NCBI GenBank assembly: GCA_017959625.1
Contig: JAGDAG010000187.1
Coordinates: 1 to 15,689 of the forward strand
Reading direction: 5' to 3'
DNA from: Abditibacteriota bacterium
Lineage (GTDB): Bacteria; Armatimonadota; UBA5829
Length of the DNA: 15,689 nt
Shown here: positions 1-6,881 of the stretch, in pieces
Layout of the letters: every line of letters starts with the position of its first letter
Numbering within the stretch: position 1 is the stretch's first letter
Translations under genes and position numbers: made by a program
Notes under the pieces: model-generated
What the model was told of the DNA's origin: nothing
The model's database searches: none
The model's input: only the letters and a program-made list of their open reading frames with translations

Positions 1-396
1 CCAGAAAAATCCTTCAAGGGTAAGCCAAGTGGCGGCGCCGGCCAGCTGTTCCCGCCGCATTCTTTCAAGCGCATCCCTTGTAATGTTTTCCAAAGGATAA
101 AGAGTAGGCAGCAGCGCTTCGTAATCCGCCTCATTCTTTATAAAGAACGCATAAACCCCCGAGCTTTCCGGATGCAGAGGAGTCCGGGCAGACGTAGCGT
201 TTATCCACAGCTGACGCAGTCTGTCCATTCCCAGCCAGTCGCTTATGCCGTCGGGATACGCAAGCCCTGCGGGAAGCCCTTCGCCCTCCCAGCGTCTGAT
301 GGTAAGATCCCACCACGTGGCCCACTCCACAACGGGGAGCCGGTCGGGCTTCCGGAAATCCAGCACGGCGCGGAACCTTTCACGGTCGGTCATCAT
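1..396 (-). CDS. Uroporphyrinogen decarboxylase (URO-D)-like protein, N-terminal part, cut by window edge
   Basis: The reverse strand from 396 to the window edge reads 132 codons without a stop. The product begins MMTDRERFRAVLDFRKPDRL and continues with a Trp-rich stretch (VEWATWWDLTIRRW) and EGLP. This opening is typical of the large URO-D-like family of anaerobic and PVC-type genomes, whose proteins are about 350 residues long and share the fold of corrinoid/CoM methyltransferases. Most members are not true haem-pathway HemE enzymes, and their substrates are usually unknown. Two adjacent ATGs (396 and 393) could start it. The first lies three bases after the stop of the upstream small gene, so translational coupling is likely. 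The C-terminal two thirds are outside the window, so metal-binding or active-site residues cannot be checked. Family assignment is fairly secure; function is open. Confidence 0.8.
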   Translation of the reverse strand, partial: MMTDRERFRAVLDFRKPDRLPVVEWATWWDLTIRRWEGEGLPAGLAYPDGISDWLGMDRLRQLWINATSARTPLHPESSGVYAFFIKNEADYEALLPTLYPLENITRDALERMRREQLAGAATWLTLEGFFW

Positions 397-399
397 CTG

Positions 400-699
400 T
401 CAGTCTTTGTCCCCGTCATCATCGGCTTCGCAGCAGGGAACGGCGTCGGCGTCAAAGGAATCATTGATGTCTTCGTCATCATCGCCATCGGGCAGGCCGT
501 CATAATCTTCTTCGTCGGGCTCTTCGTCTTCCGGGAAGTCGTCTCCGTATTCGTCGCAGCAGTCATGCATACAGGAACAGGGCTTGTCCTCATCCGAAAA
601 ATATACGTCCAGAAGTATGTTCATTTTCTTGTTGATCTTCTTCAAAAGCTTTTCCATCCTGGCCAGCTTTTTCTCTGTTTTCTTCAGTTGCTTTTTCAT
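400..699 (-). CDS. Small hypothetical protein: Lys-rich helix plus polyacidic Cys-containing tail (99 aa)
   Basis: I do not recognise a family. The start at 699 is chosen because GGAGG lies seven bases upstream; a longer reading from 753 would cover the -10 element. Residues 1-28 are a basic, heptad-like helix (MKKQLKKTEKKLARMEKLLK) likely to form a coiled coil. Residues 35-99 are dominated by Asp and Glu. Cysteines sit at 41, 43, 47 and 48, with His45 between them (CSCMHDCC), and again at 89-90. This layout could bind metal or act as a basic/acidic scaffold, but that is inference. No signal peptide or membrane segment is visible. The stop is three bases before the URO-D-like start, so the two are very likely one operon. 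The Asp/Glu codons give the DNA a GTC/TTC/ATC triplet texture on the plus strand. Real coding is supported by the ribosome site, promoter and coupling. Confidence 0.7.
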   Translation of the reverse strand: MKKQLKKTEKKLARMEKLLKKINKKMNILLDVYFSDEDKPCSCMHDCCDEYGDDFPEDEEPDEEDYDGLPDGDDDEDINDSFDADAVPCCEADDDGDKD

Positions 700-732
700 G
701 ATAAGCCTCCGGATCAATGGTTTTACACCTCT

Positions 733-738
733 ATTATA
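733..738 (-). promoter_or_regulatory. -10 element for the small-protein/URO-D operon
   Basis: On the reverse strand a perfect TATAAT lies 34 bases before the ATG at 699, leaving a short leader that contains GGAGG. No good -35 hexamer is found at the expected 16-18 base distance, so the promoter may be weak or activator dependent. Confidence 0.5.
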
Positions 739-763
739 CACTATTTCCGCCAAAAAAGGCCCT

Positions 764-793
764 TTGCCATTTTTATCGGAAAACTGTTATAAT
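764..793 (+). promoter_or_regulatory. Sigma-70 promoter for the GH36 gene
   Basis: TTGCCA at 764-769 (-35, five of six consensus bases) and TATAAT at 788-793 (-10, perfect) are separated by 18 bases. The gene start is at 839. It faces away from the -10 element at 733-738, so the two operons diverge from a shared intergenic region. Confidence 0.7.
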
Positions 794-838
794 ATTTATA
801 CGGTCCGGGAGTCCGGGATCTGTGAGGAAAGGACGTAT

Positions 839-3406
839 ATGAAGAAGCTTTTATCCGTATTGCTGCTTTTGGCGGCCTGCGCCGCCTTGCGGGCTGCCGA
901 TATCAACGGATTTGCGGACGCCGCATTCCGCGGAAAGGGCGGAATGACCGCTCCGTCAAACCGTTTTGAGATAGCCGGGGAATTTCTGGAAGGCAAGACC
1001 ACCAGGATCAACACCTACGTGGACGACAGGGGCCTGCCCATCATGCTGGGAGGAAAGACCTTCCGGAAGGGCTTCGGCGTCCACGCCGACAGCATTCTCA
1101 GGTTCATCCTGCCCGAAAATGCGGTAAGGTTCACCGCCGCCGGGGGAATAGACTCCCACGTCTCCGCCAGCGGGGGCTCCTGCCGGGGCAGCGTATATAC
1201 CGACGGAAAAAAGGCCGCCGGGTCCCCGGTCATGAAAGGCGACGCCGTTTACGGCTTTGACGTTCCCCTGAAGGGAGCCAAAGTCCTGGAGCTGAGAGTG
1301 GACAACGGAGGCGACGGCTACACCTGCGACCACTGGAGCTGGGGCGACCCCGTGATTCTCCTTTCGGACGGCAGACGGATAAGCCTTTCCGATATGGCGG
1401 CGGAAAACAGGCTGAGCCTGGAATACCCCTTTCGTTTTACCTTCGGAGGACGGGATTCCCGGGACCTGCTCCCCGGCTGGAGCCTGACCTGCGCCGAAAA
1501 ACGCCTGAGCGAAACCGAGCTCCTGAAGACCTTCGTATGGTCTGACCCCGAAACGAAGCTCGAAGTAAAGGCGGAGGTCAGGGTCTACGCCGACACCAAC
1601 GCCCTGGACTATACCCTTTGGTTCACCAACAGGGGCGAAGAAAACACCCCCGTCATCTCTGATATCCGCTGTCTGGACCTGAAGGCGGAAGCGGGGGAAC
1701 CCGTTCCCGTGCCGGCGTCGTCGGTCCCCTCTCTCCTGATCTTCGACGCCGACCCGCAGGAAAAAACGGAAAACGACGCCCTGCTGATAAGGACGCAGGG
1801 GACCATAGGCTGCGTAAGATACTGCATCGACGACTTCCGCCTTTTGCCGGAATATCTTCAGACCGGGAAACCCGTAAAGACCCTTCACCAGGGGCTTAGC
1901 TCCTGCTTCGGCGATTACGCCCCCTACTGGACGCTGAAATGGTCCGGCGGAGGCGCGGTATGCGGCATGGGATGGACGGGCAGCTGGTTCACCGAGTTTT
2001 CCAGGGACGGCAGAAGCATCAATATGGCAGCGGGACGGGACGGAGTCAATACCTATCTGAAGCCCGGCGAGACCATAAGGAGCCCCCGGATGGTCATGGC
2101 CCTGTTCGATACCTCGGACCTGCAGGAAGGCATGAATCTGTTCCGCATGACCATGATAAACCACATCTCTCCCCGGGACGAAAACGGAGACCCCGTATTC
2201 CTGCCCCTGGCGGCCACCCTGTCCGGCAAGGAATCCAACGCCTCCACGGAAACCATAGACCGGGAATATATACGCTCTATGCGGGACCTGAGCTTTGAGA
2301 CCACCTGGTTCGACGCCTGGTACCAGCAGGACGGTTTTCCAGCCTGTATGGGGAACCTGCACTACCCCGTGGGGGACACGGCGGACAAAAAGCGCTACCC
2401 CCACAGCCTGAAGCCCCTTACGGACCTGTCCCGCGCCTACGGCAAAACGAACCTGGTATGGTTCGGCCCCGAAACGGTGAACGGCGCCTCGTTTATCGCC
2501 CGGGAGCATCCCGAATACGTGATGTGGAACCGGGACCGGACAATGGGCTTTTACGCCCTTTCCGACCCGGAGGCCAGAGAGTATATAGAGGGCATCCTGG
2601 GCAAACTCATCAAAGACTGGAAGATAACCTATTTCCGCACCGATTCCTCCACGGACCGGTGGTGCATGTATGATCACGCGGGAGAGACTGCCCCGGACAG
2701 GCAGGGCATATACGAAGACATATTCGTCTCTTCGCTGTATTCCTTCTGGGACGAACTGAGAGAGCAGAACCCGGGGCTCATAATAGACAACTGCGCCGGC
2801 GGCGGCACCAGGATAGACGTAGAGCTTATGAGCCGCAGCATAAACATGGCGCGCTCGGATTCCAGCGTGTGGGTGCTGTTTGACGATCTGGGCTCCGCCA
2901 TGCTCAACCAGCAGATAACAAGCAACCTGAACTTTTATATCCCCTGGTCCCTGTGCGCCACCCTGGCCAAGACCCCCTATTCCATGCGGAGCTGCTTCAA
3001 TACCGGCCTGGCGTATATAGGGGACCCCCGGGAGGAGGACTGCGACAAGAAAGAACTGGAGAAGGGCCTGCAGGAATGCCTCCGGCTGCGAAAATACCAT
3101 CTGGGGCATTTTTACACCCTGTTCACTCAGGACAACACCGCGGGCTCGTGGATGGCGTGGCAGTATTCAAGGCCGGAAAAGGACGACGGCTATTTCGTGA
3201 TATTCCGCAGGGAAGAGTCGCCCTTCGGCTCCCTCACCGTAGAGCCCAGGAACATAAGGCCGGACAAGAAATACCGGGTGGACATATACAGGACCTACGA
3301 CCTTGAGAAGTCGGTCATCATGAAGGGCAGCGAGCTGGCGGAGTTTACGGCGGCCATAAGCGAAAAGCCGGGCAGCCTGCTGGCGGAATACTATCCGGCA
3401 GAATAA
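839..3406 (+). CDS. NPCBM-domain GH36-type alpha-galactosidase-like glycosidase, exported
   Basis: Start ATG at 839 follows GAGGAAAGGA and opens a clear export signal (MKKLLSVLLLLAACAALRAA), giving 855 residues. LAAC at 11-14 fits a lipobox, so it may be a lipoprotein; otherwise signal peptidase I would cut near residue 19. Residues about 50-176 form an NPCBM carbohydrate-binding domain (KGFGVHADS at 78-84; DHWSWGDP near 164-171). A beta-rich linker domain follows, then a clan GH-D (GH36/melibiase) barrel. WFGPE resembles the family WFEPE motif. YFRTDSS places the likely nucleophile at Asp602. CAGGGTRID and ARSDSS place the likely acid/base at Asp674. The predicted role is removal of terminal alpha-galactosyl residues from plant or mucin glycans outside the cytoplasm. 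Exact substrate is unknown, and related specificities such as alpha-N-acetylgalactosaminidase are possible. It is monocistronic, with its own promoter and terminator. Confidence 0.88.
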   Translation: MKKLLSVLLLLAACAALRAADINGFADAAFRGKGGMTAPSNRFEIAGEFLEGKTTRINTYVDDRGLPIMLGGKTFRKGFGVHADSILRFILPENAVRFTAAGGIDSHVSASGGSCRGSVYTDGKKAAGSPVMKGDAVYGFDVPLKGAKVLELRVDNGGDGYTCDHWSWGDPVILLSDGRRISLSDMAAENRLSLEYPFRFTFGGRDSRDLLPGWSLTCAEKRLSETELLKTFVWSDPETKLEVKAEVRVYADTNALDYTLWFTNRGEENTPVISDIRCLDLKAEAGEPVPVPASSVPSLLIFDADPQEKTENDALLIRTQGTIGCVRYCIDDFRLLPEYLQTGKPVKTLHQGLSSCFGDYAPYWTLKWSGGGAVCGMGWTGSWFTEFSRDGRSINMAAGRDGVNTYLKPGETIRSPRMVMALFDTSDLQEGMNLFRMTMINHISPRDENGDPVFLPLAATLSGKESNASTETIDREYIRSMRDLSFETTWFDAWYQQDGFPACMGNLHYPVGDTADKKRYPHSLKPLTDLSRAYGKTNLVWFGPETVNGASFIAREHPEYVMWNRDRTMGFYALSDPEAREYIEGILGKLIKDWKITYFRTDSSTDRWCMYDHAGETAPDRQGIYEDIFVSSLYSFWDELREQNPGLIIDNCAGGGTRIDVELMSRSINMARSDSSVWVLFDDLGSAMLNQQITSNLNFYIPWSLCATLAKTPYSMRSCFNTGLAYIGDPREEDCDKKELEKGLQECLRLRKYHLGHFYTLFTQDNTAGSWMAWQYSRPEKDDGYFVIFRREESPFGSLTVEPRNIRPDKKYRVDIYRTYDLEKSVIMKGSELAEFTAAISEKPGSLLAEYYPAE

Positions 3407-3410
3407 AAAA

Positions 3411-3440
3411 ACGGGGCTTTCTTAAAGCCCCGTTTTTTTT
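3411..3440. terminator. Bidirectional intrinsic terminator
   Basis: A perfect 10-bp stem (ACGGGGCTTT at 3411-3420 with AAAGCCCCGT at 3424-3433) closes a CTT loop. It is followed by eight T on the plus strand and by seven T on the minus strand (A run at 3405-3411). It ends the GH36 transcript and, from the other side, the fab-lpxL transcript. Confidence 0.93.
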
Positions 3441-3497
3441 GCTTTGCGGAAAGCCCTTGTTACAAGGCCGCGGAAGCGCTGCGGCAGGCAGCCGGGA

Positions 3498-4406
3498 TCA
3501 GCGTATCCGCCCCCCGGTATATTCCTTCCACCTGTCGTGTATCCACAGCCAGCTTGAAGGGTGCCTTCTTATCTCCTGTTCTATGGCGTCGTTCACCAGC
3601 TGGGTCAGGGCCGCTCTGTCCTTTTCCCTGTCCCCCGAAGGGGCAAATTCTATAGGGGGATAAAAGCTCACGGTATATTTCAGCAGGCCGTTCCTTACGC
3701 AGAAGCAGGGCACTATGGGGGCCCCCGTCTGAAGGCTGAAGGCCGCGGTGCCCACGCTGGTTTTTGCCGGAAGCCCGAAAAACCGGCTGTCTATACCCTT
3801 ATAATCATGCTGATCCGGCAGGATCCCCAGCCCTTCGCCGTTACGCAAAAGATGGATGATGCCCGAAAGAGAAGCGTTTTTGTCATACACTTTGTAGCCG
3901 CCGCTGTTGCGTATCCTGTTGGTAAGCTCGGTGGTGTCGGCGCGGTCGCTGTTTCTTGCCACTACCGAAAGCCCCACGCCCATATCCGCGATCTTTCTTC
4001 CCAGTATCTCCCAGTTGCCGAGATGGGCCGTAAGAAATATCACCCCTTTCCCCCCGGCGCAGGCCTTTCGCATATATTCTTCCCCTTCAACGTCAACGTC
4101 TATAGCGGCAAGCCCCTTTTTATCCAGCCAGAAAAACATAAAGAACTCATATACGAAGTTGGTAAGGGTCTCCTTTATGATGCCGTTTCTTTCCTTTTCC
4201 GAATAAGCGTCTCCGAAAGCAAGAAAAAGGTTTTTGCGGGCAGCCTTTATCCTGCGTTTCCCGAAACAGTAGTAAAACAGCGCAAGGGCCCGGGACCTTT
4301 TCATCATGGTCTCCGGGGAAAGACGGTAGGTATATCGGGCAAACGCTTCAAAGGTGGTCTGCCCCAGTCTGTTGACGGCTCTTTTTATAAAACGGGGAGT
4401 CTTCAT
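3498..4406 (-). CDS. Lipid A biosynthesis acyltransferase, LpxL/HtrB family (lysophospholipid acyltransferase fold)
   Basis: The 302-residue product matches the LpxL/LpxM family in length and motifs. HLGNWE at 128-133 supplies the His/Glu catalytic pair of the HX4E form. LPDQHDYKG at 197-204 and FFG near 209-211 are the second family block. SSWLWIHDRWK near 284-294 is the conserved C-terminal block. The family moves acyl chains from acyl-ACP to lipid A precursors at the inner membrane. The N-terminal part is basic and amphipathic, suited to membrane attachment, but no strong transmembrane helix stands out. It lies last in the fatty acid synthesis cluster, 37 bases after the fabF stop, with a terminator-like hairpin in between and no Shine-Dalgarno before the ATG. 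Whether it is the first or second late acyltransferase (LpxL or LpxM) cannot be decided, so no symbol is given. Confidence 0.88.
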   Translation of the reverse strand: MKTPRFIKRAVNRLGQTTFEAFARYTYRLSPETMMKRSRALALFYYCFGKRRIKAARKNLFLAFGDAYSEKERNGIIKETLTNFVYEFFMFFWLDKKGLAAIDVDVEGEEYMRKACAGGKGVIFLTAHLGNWEILGRKIADMGVGLSVVARNSDRADTTELTNRIRNSGGYKVYDKNASLSGIIHLLRNGEGLGILPDQHDYKGIDSRFFGLPAKTSVGTAAFSLQTGAPIVPCFCVRNGLLKYTVSFYPPIEFAPSGDREKDRAALTQLVNDAIEQEIRRHPSSWLWIHDRWKEYTGGRIR

Positions 4407-4408
4407 AA

Positions 4409-4437
4409 CAAAAAATGGGCTGCCTTGCCGGCAGCCC
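4409..4437 (-). terminator. Intrinsic terminator or attenuator between fabF and lpxL-like gene
   Basis: On the minus strand GGGCTGCC pairs perfectly with GGCAGCCC (4417-4424 and 4430-4437) around a five-base loop and is followed by A then T6 (4410-4415). It lies just after the fabF stop (4444) and ends a few bases before the lpxL-like ATG (4406). Partial readthrough is needed if lpxL shares the fab transcript. Confidence 0.8.
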
Positions 4438-4443
4438 GCAGAT

Positions 4444-5676
4444 TCAGATCTTTTTCCAGATGAGCGTGGCGTTCTGGCCGCCGAAACCGAAGGAGTTTTT
4501 CATGGCGATATGCACCTTCTTTTCTCTGGCTGTTTTGGGCACGTAATCCAGCCGGCACCTTTCGTCCACGTTCTCCAGGTTTCTTGTAGGATGCACTATC
4601 CCCGTCTGAAGGGTCTTTATGCAGGCGATGCTTTCCACCGCCCCCGCGGCGCCCAGAAGGTGCCCGATCATAGACTTGGTAGAGGAAACGCACACCTTTT
4701 CCGCAGCCGGCCCCAGGGCCGTTTCGATGGCTGCGGATTCCTCCACGTCGCCCAAAGGGGTGGAGGTGCCGTGGGCGTTGATGTAATCGATGCTTTCCGG
4801 AGCGATCTTTGCGCAGGCGATAGCATTCTTCATGCTGCGCACCGCTCCTTCCCTGCTGATAGCCACCATATCGCAGGCGTCGGCGCTGCAGCCGTAGCCG
4901 ATAAGCTCGGCGTATATCTTTGCGCCTCTTTTCACGGCATGGCCGAGGTCCTCAAGCAGCAGCACTCCGGAGCCCTCCCCCATGACAAAGCCGTCCCGGT
5001 CTCTGTCAAAGGGCCGCGAAGCATGCTCGGGATCGTCGTTGCGGAAAGAAAAAGCCTTCATGGAGCTGAAACCGGCGCAGGCAAGGGGGTTGATGGCCGC
5101 TTCCGCGCCGCCGCACAGCATGGCGTCGGCGTCTCCGCGTTTGATCATATGGAAGCTTTCGCCTATGGCGTGGCACGAGGTGGCGCAGGCGGTGACTATA
5201 CCCATATTGGGCCCTTTGGCGCCGGTGACTATAGCGGTAAGGCCGGACGCCATATTGGATATGAGCATGGGGACAAAAAACGGGCTTACCCGCAGCGGCC
5301 CCTTGTTCATGAGCACCTCGGTCTGCTTTTCCCAGGTCTCGTTCCCGCCTATGCCCGAGCCTATGATGACGCCTATGCGGGCCGCGGTCTCGTCGTTGAT
5401 CTCAAAGCCGGAATCCCGGAGAGCCTCAAGGGCGGCGCTGGCGGCATACTGCGTAAAGGTATCGGTCCTTTTGACCAGCTTTACGTCCAGATACCGGGCG
5501 GGATCGTAATCCTTTATTTCCGCAGCGATCCTGCAACGGTGTTCAGAAGCGTCAAAGCGGGTTATCCCTCCCACAGCGTTTCTGCCGTTCACAAGATTGT
5601 CCCACAGAGTATCGGGGTCCGCTCCCAGAGGAGTGATGGCGCCGATCCCGGTGACAACGACTCTTTTTTCAGGCAT
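4444..5676 (-). CDS. fabF: Beta-ketoacyl-ACP synthase II (FabF)
   Basis: FabF catalyses decarboxylative condensation of malonyl-ACP with acyl-ACP in fatty acid elongation. The 410-residue product starts MPEKRVVVTGIGAITPLG, the usual opening of the family. The catalytic triad is visible as Cys164 in TACATSC, His302 in NAHGTSTPLGD and His339 in KSMIGHLLGAAG. The glycine-rich GFGGQN tail is present near the C terminus. The ATG at 5676 is preferred because GGGAG lies about eight bases upstream; an upstream in-frame TTG at 5694 would absorb that ribosome site. It follows acpP by about 100 bases, which hold two hairpins, and precedes an LpxL-type gene. Cytoplasmic. FabB/FabF distinction rests on length and context; I favour FabF because it sits directly after acpP. 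Confidence 0.96.
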   Translation of the reverse strand: MPEKRVVVTGIGAITPLGADPDTLWDNLVNGRNAVGGITRFDASEHRCRIAAEIKDYDPARYLDVKLVKRTDTFTQYAASAALEALRDSGFEINDETAARIGVIIGSGIGGNETWEKQTEVLMNKGPLRVSPFFVPMLISNMASGLTAIVTGAKGPNMGIVTACATSCHAIGESFHMIKRGDADAMLCGGAEAAINPLACAGFSSMKAFSFRNDDPEHASRPFDRDRDGFVMGEGSGVLLLEDLGHAVKRGAKIYAELIGYGCSADACDMVAISREGAVRSMKNAIACAKIAPESIDYINAHGTSTPLGDVEESAAIETALGPAAEKVCVSSTKSMIGHLLGAAGAVESIACIKTLQTGIVHPTRNLENVDERCRLDYVPKTAREKKVHIAMKNSFGFGGQNATLIWKKI

Positions 5677-5718
5677 ATTCTTCTCCCATAACAAGGCACA
5701 TCCTTAAAAAATATATAA

Positions 5719-5731
5719 GCGGCAAAGCCGC
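5719..5731 (-). terminator. Second hairpin of the acpP-fabF spacer (weak terminator/attenuator)
   Basis: GCGGC-TTT-GCCGC on the minus strand is a perfect 5-bp stem followed by a T/A-rich tract ending in T6 (5705-5718). It lies upstream of the fabF ribosome site. It could be a weak attenuator, or the AT-rich tail could be part of a promoter, since TTGACT lies upstream with a long spacer (about 19 bases) to TATATA. Confidence 0.4.
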
Positions 5732-5740
5732 GGTAAAGTC

Positions 5741-5767
5741 AAAATAACGCCCCTCCGGAGAGGGACG
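5741..5767 (-). terminator. First hairpin of the acpP-fabF spacer (attenuator)
   Basis: On the minus strand CGTCCCTC pairs with GAGGGGCG (8 bp, one G-U pair) around a UCCG loop, a UNCG-type stable tetraloop. The stem is followed by TTATTTT. It begins ten bases after the acpP stop. The interrupted T tract suggests partial termination, leaving more acpP than fabF message. Confidence 0.6.
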
Positions 5768-5776
5768 TGGGCAAGA

Positions 5777-6016
5777 TCAGTTGCTCATCTTGCCGCTGAT
5801 ATAATTTACAGCATCACCAACGGTCTTGATGCTTGCTGAATCTTCGTCAGGAATCTGTATGTCGAACTCGTCCTCAAAGCCGATCACCAGATCCACGACG
5901 TCAAGGGAATCGGCGCCCAGGTCTTCCACGAAGCTGGAGCTTTCCTCGATCTGGCTCTCGTTTACTTTGAGCTTGTCAACAACAACCTTCTTAACTCTAT
6001 CAAAAATTTCGGCCAT
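5777..6016 (-). CDS. acpP: Acyl carrier protein (AcpP)
   Basis: A 79-residue acidic four-helix carrier protein. The phosphopantetheine attachment site is Ser37 in GADSLDVVDLV, and the flanking pattern (SSFVEDLGADSLD) is the standard ACP signature. Length matches bacterial AcpP (about 78 residues). The start at 6016 has CGGAGG seven bases upstream, one of the strongest ribosome sites in the window, as expected for a very abundant protein. It carries growing acyl chains between FabD, FabH, FabG and FabF, and donates acyl groups to LpxL-type enzymes. It lies between fabG and fabF in the classic order, with a probable own promoter upstream and a hairpin directly downstream. Confidence 0.97.
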   Translation of the reverse strand: MAEIFDRVKKVVVDKLKVNESQIEESSSFVEDLGADSLDVVDLVIGFEDEFDIQIPDEDSASIKTVGDAVNYISGKMSN

Positions 6017-6036
6017 TTTATGTCCTCCGATAGTAT

Positions 6037-6066
6037 TTTATAAAAGCCCGAAGGCATTTATAGCAA
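6037..6066 (-). promoter_or_regulatory. Probable acpP promoter
   Basis: On the minus strand TTGCTA (6061-6066, -35, four of six consensus bases) and TATAAA (6037-6042, -10, five of six) are 18 bases apart in the fabG-acpP gap, 20 bases before the acpP start. An extra promoter here would fit the high demand for ACP. Confidence 0.45.
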
Positions 6067-6071
6067 GTAAG

Positions 6072-6821
6072 TCACATCGCCATGCCGCCATCCACAGGTA
6101 TCACAACGCCTGTCAGATAGTCGCTCATGGGCGAAGCAAGAAACAACACTGTATCGGCCACGTTCTCCGGTGTCCCCAGGGTCTGCAGGGGGATCATTTC
6201 CGCAGCCTTCTTTTTGGCTTCTTCGGATATCTCTTCCGTCATTACCGTCTGTATGAAGCCGGGAGCCACGGCGTTGGCGGTGATACCGCGTTTGCCGTAT
6301 TCCTTGGCAATGGTTTTCGTAAGGGCTATGACCCCTGCCTTGGAGGCGGAATAATTCGCCTGTCCGGCATTTCCCATGATGCCCATCACCGAGGCCATGC
6401 TGATTATTTTCCCGCTTCTCTGGCGGGCCATCTGCTTCAGCGCAGCCTTTGAGCAGTTGAAAACGCCCTTGAGGTTGGTATCCAGCACCATATCCCATTC
6501 CTTTTCCGACATCCTCAGCATCAGATTGTCTCTGGTGATGCCGGCATTGTTCACAAGGATATCCAGCCTGCCCCACTTTTCAACGACGGCGGACACCCAG
6601 CCCTCCGCCGTGCCTGCGTCGGCAACGCTGCCCTGAAGGGCAAAGGCCTCGCCGCCGCCGGCGGCCACTTCTTCGGCGACCTTCCGGGCGTCTTCTTCGT
6701 TGTAATCGACTATGCAGATCTTTGCCCCGCAGGAAGCAAGCTTCAGACAGATCGCTCTGCCTATACCTTTTCCGCCGCGGCCCGCGCCGGTCACCAGCGC
6801 AACTTTTTCCTTTAACATCAT
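6072..6821 (-). CDS. fabG: 3-oxoacyl-ACP reductase (FabG), short-chain dehydrogenase family
   Basis: FabG reduces 3-oxoacyl-ACP with NADPH in the first reduction of fatty acid elongation. With the ATG at 6821 the product is 249 residues; GAGG lies five bases upstream, and the ATG directly after (6818) is equally possible. NNAG at 91-94, Ser144, Tyr157 and Lys161 (ANYSASKAG) form the SDR active site with the S-Y spacing of E. coli FabG (13 residues). PGFIQTVMT and VDGG near the C terminus are family hallmarks. The odd point is the nucleotide-binding loop: TGAGRGGKGIG at 11-21 has three more residues than the usual TGxxxGIG. It follows a perfect-consensus promoter placed after fabD and precedes acpP. 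Other SDR activity is unlikely given the locus. Confidence 0.95.
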   Translation of the reverse strand: MMLKEKVALVTGAGRGGKGIGRAICLKLASCGAKICIVDYNEEDARKVAEEVAAGGGEAFALQGSVADAGTAEGWVSAVVEKWGRLDILVNNAGITRDNLMLRMSEKEWDMVLDTNLKGVFNCSKAALKQMARQRSGKIISMASVMGIMGNAGQANYSASKAGVIALTKTIAKEYGKRGITANAVAPGFIQTVMTEEISEEAKKKAAEMIPLQTLGTPENVADTVLFLASPMSDYLTGVVIPVDGGMAM

Positions 6822-6849
6822 CTGCACCTCTTAAATACGATCATACCTA

Positions 6850-6878
6850 ATTATACAATATTGCCCGCCTGATGTCAA
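6850..6878 (-). promoter_or_regulatory. Perfect-consensus sigma-70 promoter upstream of fabG
   Basis: On the minus strand TTGACA (6873-6878) and TATAAT (6850-6855) are separated by exactly 17 bases. Both hexamers and the spacing match consensus. The -35 starts three bases past the fabD stop codon, and fabG starts 29 bases after the -10. It should drive fabG, acpP, fabF and, by readthrough, the lpxL-like gene. Confidence 0.9.
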
Positions 6879-6881
6879 GAA

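Noticed and set aside
400..570. Triplet repeat or microsatellite suggested by repeated GTC/ATC/TTC on the plus strand
   Set aside because: The units are irregular and are explained by Asp/Glu codons of the minus-strand acidic tail.
956..3109. Very long open frame (about 717 codons) on the minus strand inside the GH36 gene
   Set aside because: It is antisense to a gene with complete NPCBM and GH36 motifs, has no recognisable domain, and is explained by GC-rich codon use that leaves the opposite frame open.
3455..3467. Small palindrome CCTTG-TTA-CAAGG downstream of the lpxL-like gene
   Set aside because: Only five base pairs with no T tract; the strong terminator next to it already accounts for termination.
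4354..5691. Plus-strand open frame (about 445 codons) opposite fabF
   Set aside because: It is antisense to a fully conserved FabF, runs across the fabF-lpxL junction and terminator, and resembles no protein I know.
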